Source: Methylobacter tundripaludum SV96
GTDB taxonomy: Bacteria > Pseudomonadota > Gammaproteobacteria > Methylococcales > Methylomonadaceae
Assembly: GCF_000190755.2 (NCBI RefSeq)
Contig: NZ_JH109152.1
Location: 124,001-188,000 of the forward strand
Length of the DNA stretch: 64,000 nucleotides
Reading direction: 5' to 3'
Notes under the pieces: model-generated
What the model was told of the DNA's origin: nothing
The model's input: the letters and a program-made list of their open reading frames with translations, nothing else
Database searches by the model: none
Position numbers and translations under genes: made by a program
Shown here: piece after piece, positions 56,531 through 64,000 of the stretch
Layout: each line of letters starts with the position of its first letter
Numbering within the stretch: the first letter of the stretch is position 1

Positions 56531-56823
56531 GCTGGTCGCCGGAAGCAATAGAAGATCTGCAATCAATCGCAGACTATATTGCAAAGGACTCCCGCGTTTA
56601 TGCGCAGTCGGTTATAGCAAGAGTCTTTGATGTTTCCAGAAGCCTTGCTTCGCATCCATTAATTGGTCGGATTGTTCCCGAGATTGGGGTAGCCGAAATC
56701 AGGGAGCGATTCGTTTACAGTTATCGGCTTATTTATCAGATAGAGGGCAATGAAATTCTTATTGTCGCTGTTATTCACGGCAAAAGATTGATTGAAAATA
56801 TCTCAGACCGTTTAGAATCATAA
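56515..56823 (+). CDS. parE: ParE/RelE-superfamily toxin
   Basis: This 102-residue protein has the ParE outline: 'VSWSPEAIEDLQSIADYIAK' at the start, a second helix with 'IARVFDVSRSLASHPLIGRI', and the C-terminal strands 'YSYRLIYQIEGNEILIVAVI' followed by HGKR. ParE toxins poison DNA gyrase, whereas RelE members cut mRNA; the gyrase target is inferred from the family. The Hsp70-like gene follows after 15 bp. Confidence 0.88.
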   Translation: MAYKVSWSPEAIEDLQSIADYIAKDSRVYAQSVIARVFDVSRSLASHPLIGRIVPEIGVAEIRERFVYSYRLIYQIEGNEILIVAVIHGKRLIENISDRLES

Positions 56824-56838
56824 AACTGCAATATCATT

Positions 56839-59637
56839 GTGAAAAATCCTAATTTAAACTATTTAGTCGGTATCGATCTTGGCACTACGCATACCGTTGT
56901 CGCTTACGCCAAAGCCGATAATACCCAGCAGGAAATACAAATTTTCCAAATCGAGCAGTTGATAGCTCCCGGTCAAGTTGCCGCAAGGCCGTTGTTGCCG
57001 TCGGTCCGTTATCATCCGGCATCCGGCGAATTGTCCGAGGCCGATCTTGCATTTCCCAGCGGAACGCCGTCAGAAACTGAAACCGCCGTTATCGGCGAGG
57101 CCGCGCGTCTGTTGGGCGCTAAAACCAAAGGGCGATTTGTCACCAGCGCCAAAAGCTGGCTGTCGCATCCGTCTGTTGATCATGGCGCGGACATTCTGCC
57201 GTGGGGCAGTAGCGATGACATCAGCAAGGTTTCGCCTATAGCGGCCAGCGCAAGCTATCTGTCGCACATTCGTACGGTCTGGGGGCATCAATTTCCCGAT
57301 GCACCGCTGGAAAAACAGGATATTGTGATTACCGTTCCCGCTTCGTTCGATGAGGCGGCCAGGTCCCTGACGCTGGAGGCGGCGCGGCTTGCGGGGTTGC
57401 CTAATGTCCGGCTGCTGGAAGAGCCCCAGGCGGTTTGCTACGACTGGTTAAGACGCAATACCGGAACCATTAAGCAGGCGCTGGCTAATGTGCATCTGCT
57501 GCTGGTTTGCGATGTCGGCGGCGGCACCACCGATTTAACGCTGATCAAAGTAGAGCAGGGCGAGCAGGAACCTAAATTAACCCGCATCGGGGTCGGCGAT
57601 CATTTAATGCTGGGCGGCGATAATATCGACTTGGCCTTGGCGCATCTTGCGGAAAGTCGCCTGGGTAACGACGAAAAGCGCCTGTCGGCGGCGGATTTGT
57701 CGCAATTGATCGAGCAATGCCGAATCGCTAAAGAGCGCTTGCTGGCAGAAGATGGGCCGGAGCAAATCAACGTCACCTTGCTGGGCGGCGGTTCCAAGCT
57801 GATCGGCGGTTCCCGTTCTGTTGCACTGTCTAAGGATGAAGTCAGGAAAATTGCATTGGACGGCTTTTTCCCGTTGTCAGGATTGGATGATTTGCCCGAC
57901 CGGAAACGTAGCGGCGTGGTCGAGTTCGGCTTGCCGTACGCCGCCGAACCTGCGGTCAGCAAACATATCGCGGCGTTTTTAAAGCTGCACAGCGCCGCGT
58001 CCCGCGAGGCCTTCGCCATGGATGCTGCATATACATCCATAGCTATAGGGGCGGGCAGCGTACCCGATGCATTGCTGCTTAACGGCGGGGTGTTTCGCAG
58101 TCAGCCGATTACCCGGCGCCTTGTCGATTTAATCCAGTCATGGCGGTCCAGTCCGCCGGTATTGCTGGAAAATAAGCATCCCGAACTGTCCGTCGCTTTC
58201 GGGGCGGTCAGTTATGCGATTGCGAGGCGCGATAAGAAACTCAAGATTGGCGGCGGTTCGGCGCGCAGTTATTTCCTGCTGGTCGATACCGACGATTCCA
58301 CCGCACAGCAAGGCATTTGCATCCTGCCCAAAGGCAGCGAAGAAGGCGACGAAGTCATCCTGAAAGACCGGCGTTTTGCGTTGCGCTTAGGCGTGCCGGT
58401 ACGCTTTCACTTGGTTTCATTGTCCGGCGATGGCGATTTTAAACCGGGCGATGTGACTGAAATTACCGACCTGTTTCATTCCCTGCCGCCGCTGGCCGTA
58501 GCATTTGAAGGCGATACGGGCAAGCCGAACGACGAGGTTATCGTCGAACTGGCGGTTACCCAAACCGAAGTCGGTACGCTTAAAATTCAATGCATTGCTG
58601 CTGAAGACAGCAATCAGCGTTGGGATGTTGAATTTCAAATCAGGAAAAAGGCGGCCGGTTTGCAAACGGACGCCGCGCTGCCCGGCAATTTCAATCAGAT
58701 TGCCGAACAGATACAGGCTGTTTTCGGCGCTAAATCCAGGCAGATTGACCCCAAAGCGGTCAAAAGCCTGCGCGCCGATTTGGAAAAACTCACCGGTATT
58801 GCTCGTACCGAATGGACGACGCCCTTATTAAGAGCCATGTTCGGCACTTTGCTGGAGGGAGCGAAATATCAGCGCCGCTCCGAAAATCACGAACGCGTCT
58901 GGCTGAGCCTAGCCGGTTTTTGTTTACGGCCCGGTTTCGGTTATCCGCTGGATGACTGGCGCGTCGAGCAGTTATGGAAAAATTATTCGCAAGGCATTCA
59001 GTTTGTTAACGAAACCCAAAACTGGACCGAATGGTGGACGCTGTGGCGTCGGATTTCCGGAGGCCTGGATGCGGCGGCGCAGGAGAAGATTTTTGCCGAT
59101 ATTGCAAAATTCCTGAATCCTGCTGCGGCAAGACAACCCGGTGTTGCCAAGCAAATCAAAAACCGCGGTTACGACGACATGGTGCGGCTGGCCGCGGTTC
59201 TGGAACGCCTGCCGGGCGCCAAGAAAATACAGCTGGGTGAATGGCTGCTAAAGCGCCTGGAAAAAGCCGGCGAGCCCAGTCAGACCTGGTGGGCGGTCGG
59301 ACGTATCGGGGCAAGAATGCCGTTTCACGGCAGCAGTCATAATGTCATTCCTGCGGACATCGTCTGTCTGTGGCTAAGACAGATGTTGGCGGTAGACTGG
59401 AAGAAAATCCCGCAGGCAGGCTTTGCCGCTACACTCATTGCGCGTATGAGCGGCGACAGGGCGCGAGATATTGATGACGCTATGCGGCGGCAGATCATCG
59501 AAAAACTGAAGCTGAGCAAAGCGCCCGCATCCTGGATCGACATGGTCGAGCAGGTGAAAGAGCTGGACGAAAAAGAAGAAAAACAGATTTTTGGCGAAGC
59601 ATTGCCGCCGGGATTAAAACTCATCAATGAAGCGTAA
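56839..59637 (+). CDS. Large Hsp70-like protein with long novel C-terminal half
   Basis: This 932-residue protein is much longer than DnaK (about 640). The N-terminal actin-like ATPase has 'VGIDLGTTHTVVAYAKAD' (about 10-27), 'RLLEEPQAVCYDWLRR' and phosphate-2 'VCDVGGGTTDLTLIKVE', plus 'LLLNGGVFRSQPITRRLVDL' of the adenosine site. The substrate region (about 480-620) is diverged, and the last 300 residues ('LEKLTGIARTEWTTPLLRAM' onward) are helical and unlike DnaK. Such large proteins are annotated only as Hsp70 family; client and partner are unknown. The start is GTG. It is 15 bp after the ParE gene. Confidence 0.88.
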   Translation: MKNPNLNYLVGIDLGTTHTVVAYAKADNTQQEIQIFQIEQLIAPGQVAARPLLPSVRYHPASGELSEADLAFPSGTPSETETAVIGEAARLLGAKTKGRFVTSAKSWLSHPSVDHGADILPWGSSDDISKVSPIAASASYLSHIRTVWGHQFPDAPLEKQDIVITVPASFDEAARSLTLEAARLAGLPNVRLLEEPQAVCYDWLRRNTGTIKQALANVHLLLVCDVGGGTTDLTLIKVEQGEQEPKLTRIGVGDHLMLGGDNIDLALAHLAESRLGNDEKRLSAADLSQLIEQCRIAKERLLAEDGPEQINVTLLGGGSKLIGGSRSVALSKDEVRKIALDGFFPLSGLDDLPDRKRSGVVEFGLPYAAEPAVSKHIAAFLKLHSAASREAFAMDAAYTSIAIGAGSVPDALLLNGGVFRSQPITRRLVDLIQSWRSSPPVLLENKHPELSVAFGAVSYAIARRDKKLKIGGGSARSYFLLVDTDDSTAQQGICILPKGSEEGDEVILKDRRFALRLGVPVRFHLVSLSGDGDFKPGDVTEITDLFHSLPPLAVAFEGDTGKPNDEVIVELAVTQTEVGTLKIQCIAAEDSNQRWDVEFQIRKKAAGLQTDAALPGNFNQIAEQIQAVFGAKSRQIDPKAVKSLRADLEKLTGIARTEWTTPLLRAMFGTLLEGAKYQRRSENHERVWLSLAGFCLRPGFGYPLDDWRVEQLWKNYSQGIQFVNETQNWTEWWTLWRRISGGLDAAAQEKIFADIAKFLNPAAARQPGVAKQIKNRGYDDMVRLAAVLERLPGAKKIQLGEWLLKRLEKAGEPSQTWWAVGRIGARMPFHGSSHNVIPADIVCLWLRQMLAVDWKKIPQAGFAATLIARMSGDRARDIDDAMRRQIIEKLKLSKAPASWIDMVEQVKELDEKEEKQIFGEALPPGLKLINEA

Positions 59638-59655
59638 CATTTAAAGAAGGGAACA

Positions 59656-60009
59656 ATGAAGTTAGTCAGCATCGTCATCATCGCAGGGCTTATCCTGCTG
59701 TATTTTATAGATTCGGCATTTAAACTTAATCCGTTTAATTCGGAAATGTTAATTCACAGTGGCCTGAGGTTTTTGACCGGCTTTCTGGTTCTCGGCATCG
59801 GGGTTTTTTATGCTCATCAAATCAGTCTCAAATTTGCGATTTGTCTTGTATTAGCGCTGGCTTTGGCCGATGACATCTGGGATTACACCCGAGATATTAA
59901 TAGTTTTAACTTTGAAATCATGCTGCACAGCATTTATATGATGTTATGGGGCTCTGTGATGGGGTATGTGCTGATGAAGCAGTGGCTGGATGGGCGTAGG
60001 CCGGAATAA
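59656..60009 (+). CDS. Small multi-pass membrane protein of unknown function
   Basis: This 117-residue protein has about four helices (1-18, 33-51, 57-75 and 88-108), with 'LADDIWDYTRDINSFNFEIM' between the last two. AAGAAGGGA precedes the ATG. It is 18 bp after the Hsp70-like gene and may share its transcript. I do not recognise the family. Confidence 0.7.
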   Translation: MKLVSIVIIAGLILLYFIDSAFKLNPFNSEMLIHSGLRFLTGFLVLGIGVFYAHQISLKFAICLVLALALADDIWDYTRDINSFNFEIMLHSIYMMLWGSVMGYVLMKQWLDGRRPE

Positions 60010-60035
60010 GGCCATCCAAGCGTAGCGCGTGGTGG

Positions 60036-60070
60036 CGTTTCCGGCGAATCCGGGTGGTGCGCCGGAAACG
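60036..60070. repeat. Hairpin after the small membrane protein
   Basis: Perfect 11-bp arms CGTTTCCGGCG and CGCCGGAAACG surround a 13-nt loop, with only a weak T-rich stretch after it (TCTGTTTTC). It may act as a terminator or be a dispersed palindrome. Confidence 0.6.
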
Positions 60071-60142
60071 TCTGTTTTCACTTATACTCAAAATAGGCTT
60101 ATTCCAGTTAACATGCTAAATACAATTTGATGGAAAACATAG

Positions 60143-60805
60143 ATGGAAATTGAAGAAAAAGTACGAAAAAAATTTAAGACCTTAATAAAAAAAGGTGACC
60201 AGCTAAAACATGGGAATGAAAATAACCACGTTTGTAGCATTGAACATCAACAAGAATGTACTGGATGGCTTGCGTCGACTCACAATCTCGTACATTTGGT
60301 ATTAAAAAGCCCAAGCAACCCGTATAGAGTATCGATAGATCAAATATGCACTAGACGAGGGTTCAATAGTAATCAGTTTGTAGGTACAGCCAACGTAATC
60401 CTAAAGTCATTATTGAAGGATATCGACTTGGGCTTATTGTCCTCTATTGAAAATCAAACCAAAGCTTCTGTTTTCGATGATTTTTTAGATCATGCGAAAG
60501 AATACTTAAGACGAAAACATAAAAACGAAGCAGGAGTAATTGCCGGTGTTGTTTTCGAGGACACCTTACGAAATATTTATCGAAAAATGATAGATTCCGC
60601 AGAGAAAGGTAAGACCTTAGAAACATTAATTGTTGATCTTGTTCATGAGGAAATATTGACCCAAACGAAAGCAAAGAGGGCAAGAGTTGCCGCACATGTA
60701 CGTACAAAAGCAACACATGCCCAATGGGATGAATTCGATCTAAAAGATGTCGATACTACAATCGATTTTACTGAAGAATTGATACTTAAGTATTTAGAGT
60801 ATTAA
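60143..60805 (+). CDS. Hypothetical protein, AT-rich accessory gene
   Basis: This 220-residue basic, mostly helical protein has no membrane segment or signal. The middle has 'FDDFLDHAKEYLRRKHKNEA' and 'GVVFEDTLRNIYRKMID', followed by 'TQTKAKRARVAAHVRTKATH', a layout reminiscent of HEPN-like or DUF4145-type helical bundles, but no catalytic R-x4-6-H motif is convincing. Codon use is more AT-rich than its neighbours, suggesting transfer. It precedes an unpaired antitoxin gene by 51 bp. Confidence 0.65.
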   Translation: MEIEEKVRKKFKTLIKKGDQLKHGNENNHVCSIEHQQECTGWLASTHNLVHLVLKSPSNPYRVSIDQICTRRGFNSNQFVGTANVILKSLLKDIDLGLLSSIENQTKASVFDDFLDHAKEYLRRKHKNEAGVIAGVVFEDTLRNIYRKMIDSAEKGKTLETLIVDLVHEEILTQTKAKRARVAAHVRTKATHAQWDEFDLKDVDTTIDFTEELILKYLEY

Positions 60806-60856
60806 ATCCATGTAGGGTATGCTGTGCGTACCTTTCGGCTTATTTTAGGACTGCCT

Positions 60857-61114
60857 GTGCAACCAATTTTAGCTTCATTTACTGCAAATATTTCCAAATT
60901 CAAGAAAAATCCAATAGCTTTGTTAAATCAAGCTAATGGTGAGGTTGTCGCTATTTTAAATCACAATCATCCAACGGCTTATCTTGTTCCAGCTGAGCAA
61001 CATGAGCAGCTCATGGAAAGATTAGAGGATTATGAGTTGGGTGAAATAGTAACGGTAAGGCAATCAGAAAAAGCACAAGCACAAGCCATTGAAGTTGAGT
61101 TGGATGACTTATAA
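60857..61114 (+). CDS. Phd/StbD-type antitoxin without adjacent toxin
   Basis: From GTG 60857 (AGGA 6 bp upstream) this is an 85-residue antitoxin. 'ILASFTANISKFKKNPIALL' and 'GEVVAILNHNHPTAYLVPAE' match the StbD/YefM DNA-binding fold, and the acidic C-terminus would bind a toxin. The frame is open to 60824, but the added residues do not fit the family. No RelE/StbE-like toxin follows; the next gene is a flavoprotein. Confidence 0.85.
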   Translation: MQPILASFTANISKFKKNPIALLNQANGEVVAILNHNHPTAYLVPAEQHEQLMERLEDYELGEIVTVRQSEKAQAQAIEVELDDL

Positions 61115-61170
61115 ATTAAAATTTTCCTCGTTTCCACGCACCGTCCATAACAACCTTTTAATGGAAACCC

Positions 61171-62349
61171 ATGTCTGACACAGATGTCATTATTATCGGC
61201 GCAGGCGCATCGGGTCTGATGTGCGCAATCGAGGCGGGCAAGCGCGGCCGTAAGGTGCTGGTTCTGGATCACGCCAACAAGGCCGGGAAAAAAATCCTGA
61301 TGTCCGGCGGCGGACGCTGCAATTTCACCAATTATTCCATCGAGCCGGGTAACTATATTTCGCACAACCCGCATTTTTGCAAGTCGGCGCTGAGCCGCTA
61401 TACCCAGTGGGATTTTCTGGCGTTAATCGGGCGCTACCAAATTCCTTTTCATGAACGGGATCACGGCCAGTTGTTCTGCAATGACAGCGCCAAAGATATT
61501 CTGGAACTGTTGTTGGCGGAATGTAACAAGGTTGGCGTGGTTGTGCAGTTGAATACCCATATCGATTCAGTTGAGCGATTGACTGACTTGTTTCATCTTA
61601 AAACAAACAACGGCAATTTTTCCTGTCAGTCCTTAGTGATTGCGACAGGGGGCTTGTCGATACCCAAAATGGGCGCGACGCCTCTGGGTTATAAAATTGC
61701 CGAGCAATTCGGCATTAAGGTATTGCCTACCAGTGCAGCATTGGTTCCGTTTACCTTGCAGCCGGAAGATAAAGAAAAATTCTCGGCGTTATCGGGCATT
61801 GCCGTGCCTTGCGTGGTTAGCAATAACAGGCAGAGTTTCAGTGAAAATGTCTTGTTTACGCATCGCGGTTTGAGCGGTCCGGCGATTTTGCAGATTTCAT
61901 CCTACTGGCGCGCCGGAGAAGAGATTGTTATTAACTTGCTGCCGCAGGTGAATCTGGAAACAGAGCTGAAATCGAAGCGTCAGCAAAAGGTCAAGAACAA
62001 GTTAAAAACGATTTTGGAAGGCTATTTGCCCAAACGGCTGGTCAGTAGTTTTCTGTCTGATGATTTGCTGGAAAGGTCATTGCAGGATTTGTCCGACAAA
62101 CAGATTCAGCGGGTTGCAGATCAGTTGCACTGTTGGACAATTAAACCTAATGGCACTGAAGGCTATCGCACCGCTGAAGTAACTTCCGGCGGGGTTGACT
62201 GCGACGCGGTTTCTTCCAAAACCATGGAAAGCAAGCAGGTTCAGGGGCTTTATTTTGTTGGCGAAGTGCTGGACGTAACCGGTTGGCTGGGCGGCTACAA
62301 TTTTCAGTGGGCGTGGTCATCAGCCTGGTGCGCAGGGCAATACTGTTGA
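61171..62349 (+). CDS. NAD(P)/FAD-dependent oxidoreductase, HI0933/YhiN (BaiN) family
   Basis: This 392-residue flavoprotein has the dinucleotide loop 'IIIGAGASGLMCAIEAGKRG' (about 6-25), the family-specific 'KKILMSGGGRCNFTNY', 'LVIATGGLSIPKMGAT' and a C-terminal 'TSGGVDCDAVSSKTMESKQV' followed by 'GEVLDVTGWLGGYNFQWAW'. Length and motifs are typical. The physiological reaction is unclear. The IS element was inserted 78 bp downstream. Confidence 0.9.
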   Translation: MSDTDVIIIGAGASGLMCAIEAGKRGRKVLVLDHANKAGKKILMSGGGRCNFTNYSIEPGNYISHNPHFCKSALSRYTQWDFLALIGRYQIPFHERDHGQLFCNDSAKDILELLLAECNKVGVVVQLNTHIDSVERLTDLFHLKTNNGNFSCQSLVIATGGLSIPKMGATPLGYKIAEQFGIKVLPTSAALVPFTLQPEDKEKFSALSGIAVPCVVSNNRQSFSENVLFTHRGLSGPAILQISSYWRAGEEIVINLLPQVNLETELKSKRQQKVKNKLKTILEGYLPKRLVSSFLSDDLLERSLQDLSDKQIQRVADQLHCWTIKPNGTEGYRTAEVTSGGVDCDAVSSKTMESKQVQGLYFVGEVLDVTGWLGGYNFQWAWSSAWCAGQYC

Positions 62350-62426
62350 TTCAAACCGCTCTCAATCGTTCGTCCTGATGCGTCGTGAGTTTGGCGAATA
62401 TCAATCAGCACATCATGTGAACTCAC

Positions 62427-63948
62427 TGTAAGCGCAATATAGTAATGTCCTGTTTTAGCAAAGTAGAAATGTCCTCTCCGGTGTAAATTTACAGTTTTTT
62501 GTAAATTTACACCATGGATAACGACAGCTATGCAGGACATCATTACTATGAGCAACAAAGAATTACATCGCATAGAAATTCTACAAAAATTGATTGATAA
62601 ACGGCTATTCGAACATGAAGCTGCCAAGCAATTAGGTTTGAGCGTTCGCCAGATCAGGCGGTTAAGAAAAGCGTATAAAGCTAATGGAGCCATAGGTGTT
62701 GTCAGCAAGAAACGCGGTAATCCAAGTAATCACAAGTATCCAGACTCGATTAAAGAATTGGCCATAGCTTATGTCAAACAATACTACGTTGATTTTAAGC
62801 CAACTTTTGCCTGTGAAAAATTAAGTGAAAACCATGAGCTAACTATTTCTCGGGAAACGTTACGAAAATGGATGATTGATGCGGAATTATGGATACCCCA
62901 AAGTAGTCGGTTAAAACGCGTCCACCAGCCTCGTAATAGACGTGAATGCTTTGGTGAGCTAATACAGATTGACGGCTCGCCACATGACTGGTTTGAAGGC
63001 AGAGCGCCTAAATGCACACTTCTTGTTTATATCGATGATGCAACGGGGAAACTCATGGAATGCCAATTTGTAAAATCAGAGTCAACGTTCACTTATTTTG
63101 ATTCCACTCGCCGATATTTAGAGAAGCATGGCAAGCCCGTTGCGTTTTATAGTGATAAACACTGCGTATTTCGTGTTAATAAAACAGGTGAATTAGGTGG
63201 TGATGGTGTCACTCAATTTGGAAGAGCCTTAACCGAATTGAACATTGATATTATTTGCGCCAATACGCCGCAGGCCAAAGGCCGCGTTGAACGTGTCAAT
63301 AGAACCCTGCAAGATCGTTTGATTAAAGAAATGCGGCTTATGAATATTTCTGGTGCCGAACAAGGAAATCAATTCTTGCCGGAATTTATGGATAAATTTA
63401 ACAAACAGTTTGGAGTGGAATCAGTTGATTCCAAGAATATGCACCGTGAATTGCTGCCTCATGAAGAATTAAATGAAATTTTTTCATGGCAGGAAAATAG
63501 AACTTTGTCTAAAAATCTAACCCTGCAATACGACAAGGCACTCTACCTGATTGAGGATTCAATTGATAACAGAAGCCTGGCCCGGAATAAAGTGACCGTT
63601 TATGAATACTTCGATGGCACAATAAAAATCAAATGTGACAATCGCGAGCTCCCCTACCGCATATTCGATAAAATCAAAAAAATCGATCAAGGGGAAATAG
63701 TAAGTAATAAGCGATTGGGAGCGGTTCTAAATTTCATCAAAGAAAAACAGGATAAAAATGATGAAAAACGCAGTGCGGGCGCTCCATCAAGACAACACTT
63801 GGGCGAAGTGAGCACCACAATAATTAGAAATGGATGAAAACCCCACCTCCTCCTGATCGTGAGTAAAATTGGGTAGTGGAAAAAGAAAACCAATACAGGG
63901 GACACTTCTACTTTGCAGCATAGAGGACATTTCTAAATTGCGTTTACA
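62427..63948. mobile_element. Complete insertion sequence (ISNCY-type) with TIRs and 5-bp target duplication
   Basis: This is a 1522-bp element with long imperfect terminal repeats of about 50 bp. The left end begins TGTAAGCGCAATATAGTAAT; the reverse complement of the right end begins TGTAAACGCAATTTAGAAAT. Both contain AAATGTCCTC and GCAAAGTAGAA words further in. CTCAC flanks both sides (62422-62426 and 63949-63953), consistent with a 5-bp duplication. One transposase gene fills it. Confidence 0.88.
62530..63837 (+). CDS. ISNCY-family transposase
   Basis: This 435-residue transposase has an N-terminal helix-turn-helix ('AAKQLGLSVRQIRRLRKAYK', about 34-53), a second DNA-binding region with 'ISRETLRKWMIDAELWIPQ', and an integrase-type DDE core: Asp in 'GELIQIDGSPHDWF', Asp in 'VAFYSDKHCVF' and Glu in 'NTPQAKGRVERVNRTLQDRL'. 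The catalytic triad appears intact, so the element may be active. An alternative start is ATG 62548 (MSNKELHRIE). Confidence 0.9.
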   Translation: MQDIITMSNKELHRIEILQKLIDKRLFEHEAAKQLGLSVRQIRRLRKAYKANGAIGVVSKKRGNPSNHKYPDSIKELAIAYVKQYYVDFKPTFACEKLSENHELTISRETLRKWMIDAELWIPQSSRLKRVHQPRNRRECFGELIQIDGSPHDWFEGRAPKCTLLVYIDDATGKLMECQFVKSESTFTYFDSTRRYLEKHGKPVAFYSDKHCVFRVNKTGELGGDGVTQFGRALTELNIDIICANTPQAKGRVERVNRTLQDRLIKEMRLMNISGAEQGNQFLPEFMDKFNKQFGVESVDSKNMHRELLPHEELNEIFSWQENRTLSKNLTLQYDKALYLIEDSIDNRSLARNKVTVYEYFDGTIKIKCDNRELPYRIFDKIKKIDQGEIVSNKRLGAVLNFIKEKQDKNDEKRSAGAPSRQHLGEVSTTIIRNG

Positions 63949-64000
63949 CTCACTATAAGAATCTTTTAGTCAAATAGATACCGGGGAAGAATGACTCATG

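Overview
The window reads as chromosome of a gammaproteobacterium, most plausibly a methanotroph-like member of the Methylococcales. Several neighbourhoods are standard gammaproteobacterial ones: bioF-H-C-D, ftsY-ftsE-ftsX-rpoH, petABC-sspAB, murA-hisG-hisD-hisC beside mla genes, and nadK-recN. The caa3-type cytochrome oxidase operon and diheme cytochrome c4 indicate an aerobic respirer. The taxonomic placement is inference: no methane or methanol oxidation gene and no rRNA lies here.

Layout. 1-4934: end of a type I restriction locus (hsdS tail, a REP-associated transposase, hsdR, a YgjP-like metallopeptidase). 4991-10389: comF, then the biotin genes bioB, bioF, bioH, bioC, bioD. 10577-13004: a large lipoprotein and a bacteriohemerythrin. 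13248-21384: cytochrome oxidase structural and assembly genes (coxB, coxA, a 32-codon ORF, ctaG, coxC, a DUF2909-like gene on the other strand, surf1, a thioredoxin-fold gene), ending in one reading frame that joins heme A synthase (CtaA) to the SRP receptor FtsY. ftsE, ftsX and rpoH follow, with a CIRCE-like operator before rpoH. 24076-35483 is almost entirely minus strand: small conserved proteins, a diguanylate cyclase, fructosamine-kinase family, agmatine-to-putrescine enzymes (aguB, aguA), recN and nadK. 35724-40573, plus strand: an MBL-fold protein, YjbQ, a nucleotide-sugar epimerase and gspA-gspB. 40838-56039, minus strand: a membrane/spermidine-synthase fusion, a frameshifted secreted peptide, cytochrome c4, sspB-sspA, the bc1 complex, hisC-hisD-hisG-murA and mlaB-D-E-F without mlaC. 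56342-63948, plus strand: a ParE-type toxin-antitoxin pair, an unusually large Hsp70-like protein, small unknowns, an unpaired Phd-type antitoxin, a BaiN/YhiN-type flavoprotein and a complete insertion sequence with 50-bp terminal repeats and a 5-bp target duplication.

The genes form several working units. Biotin synthesis has both the pimelate-making arm (BioC, BioH) and the ring-forming arm (BioF, BioD, BioB). The respiratory chain is represented by bc1, cytochrome c4 and a caa3 oxidase with much of its assembly kit. AguA and AguB would make putrescine from agmatine. MlaFEDB is a lipid transporter lacking its usual periplasmic carrier gene here.

The most unusual feature is the CtaA-FtsY fusion at 19378-21384. 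It looks like the junction of two normally separate neighbourhoods, and its topology would place the FtsY GTPase on the cytoplasmic side. Other notable points are the CIRCE-like element before rpoH, hairpins of one shared design both inside the transposase gene and between bioB and bioF, a palindromic mini-element inserted in frame in bioH, and a family of heptamer tandem repeats in the his/mur/mla gaps.
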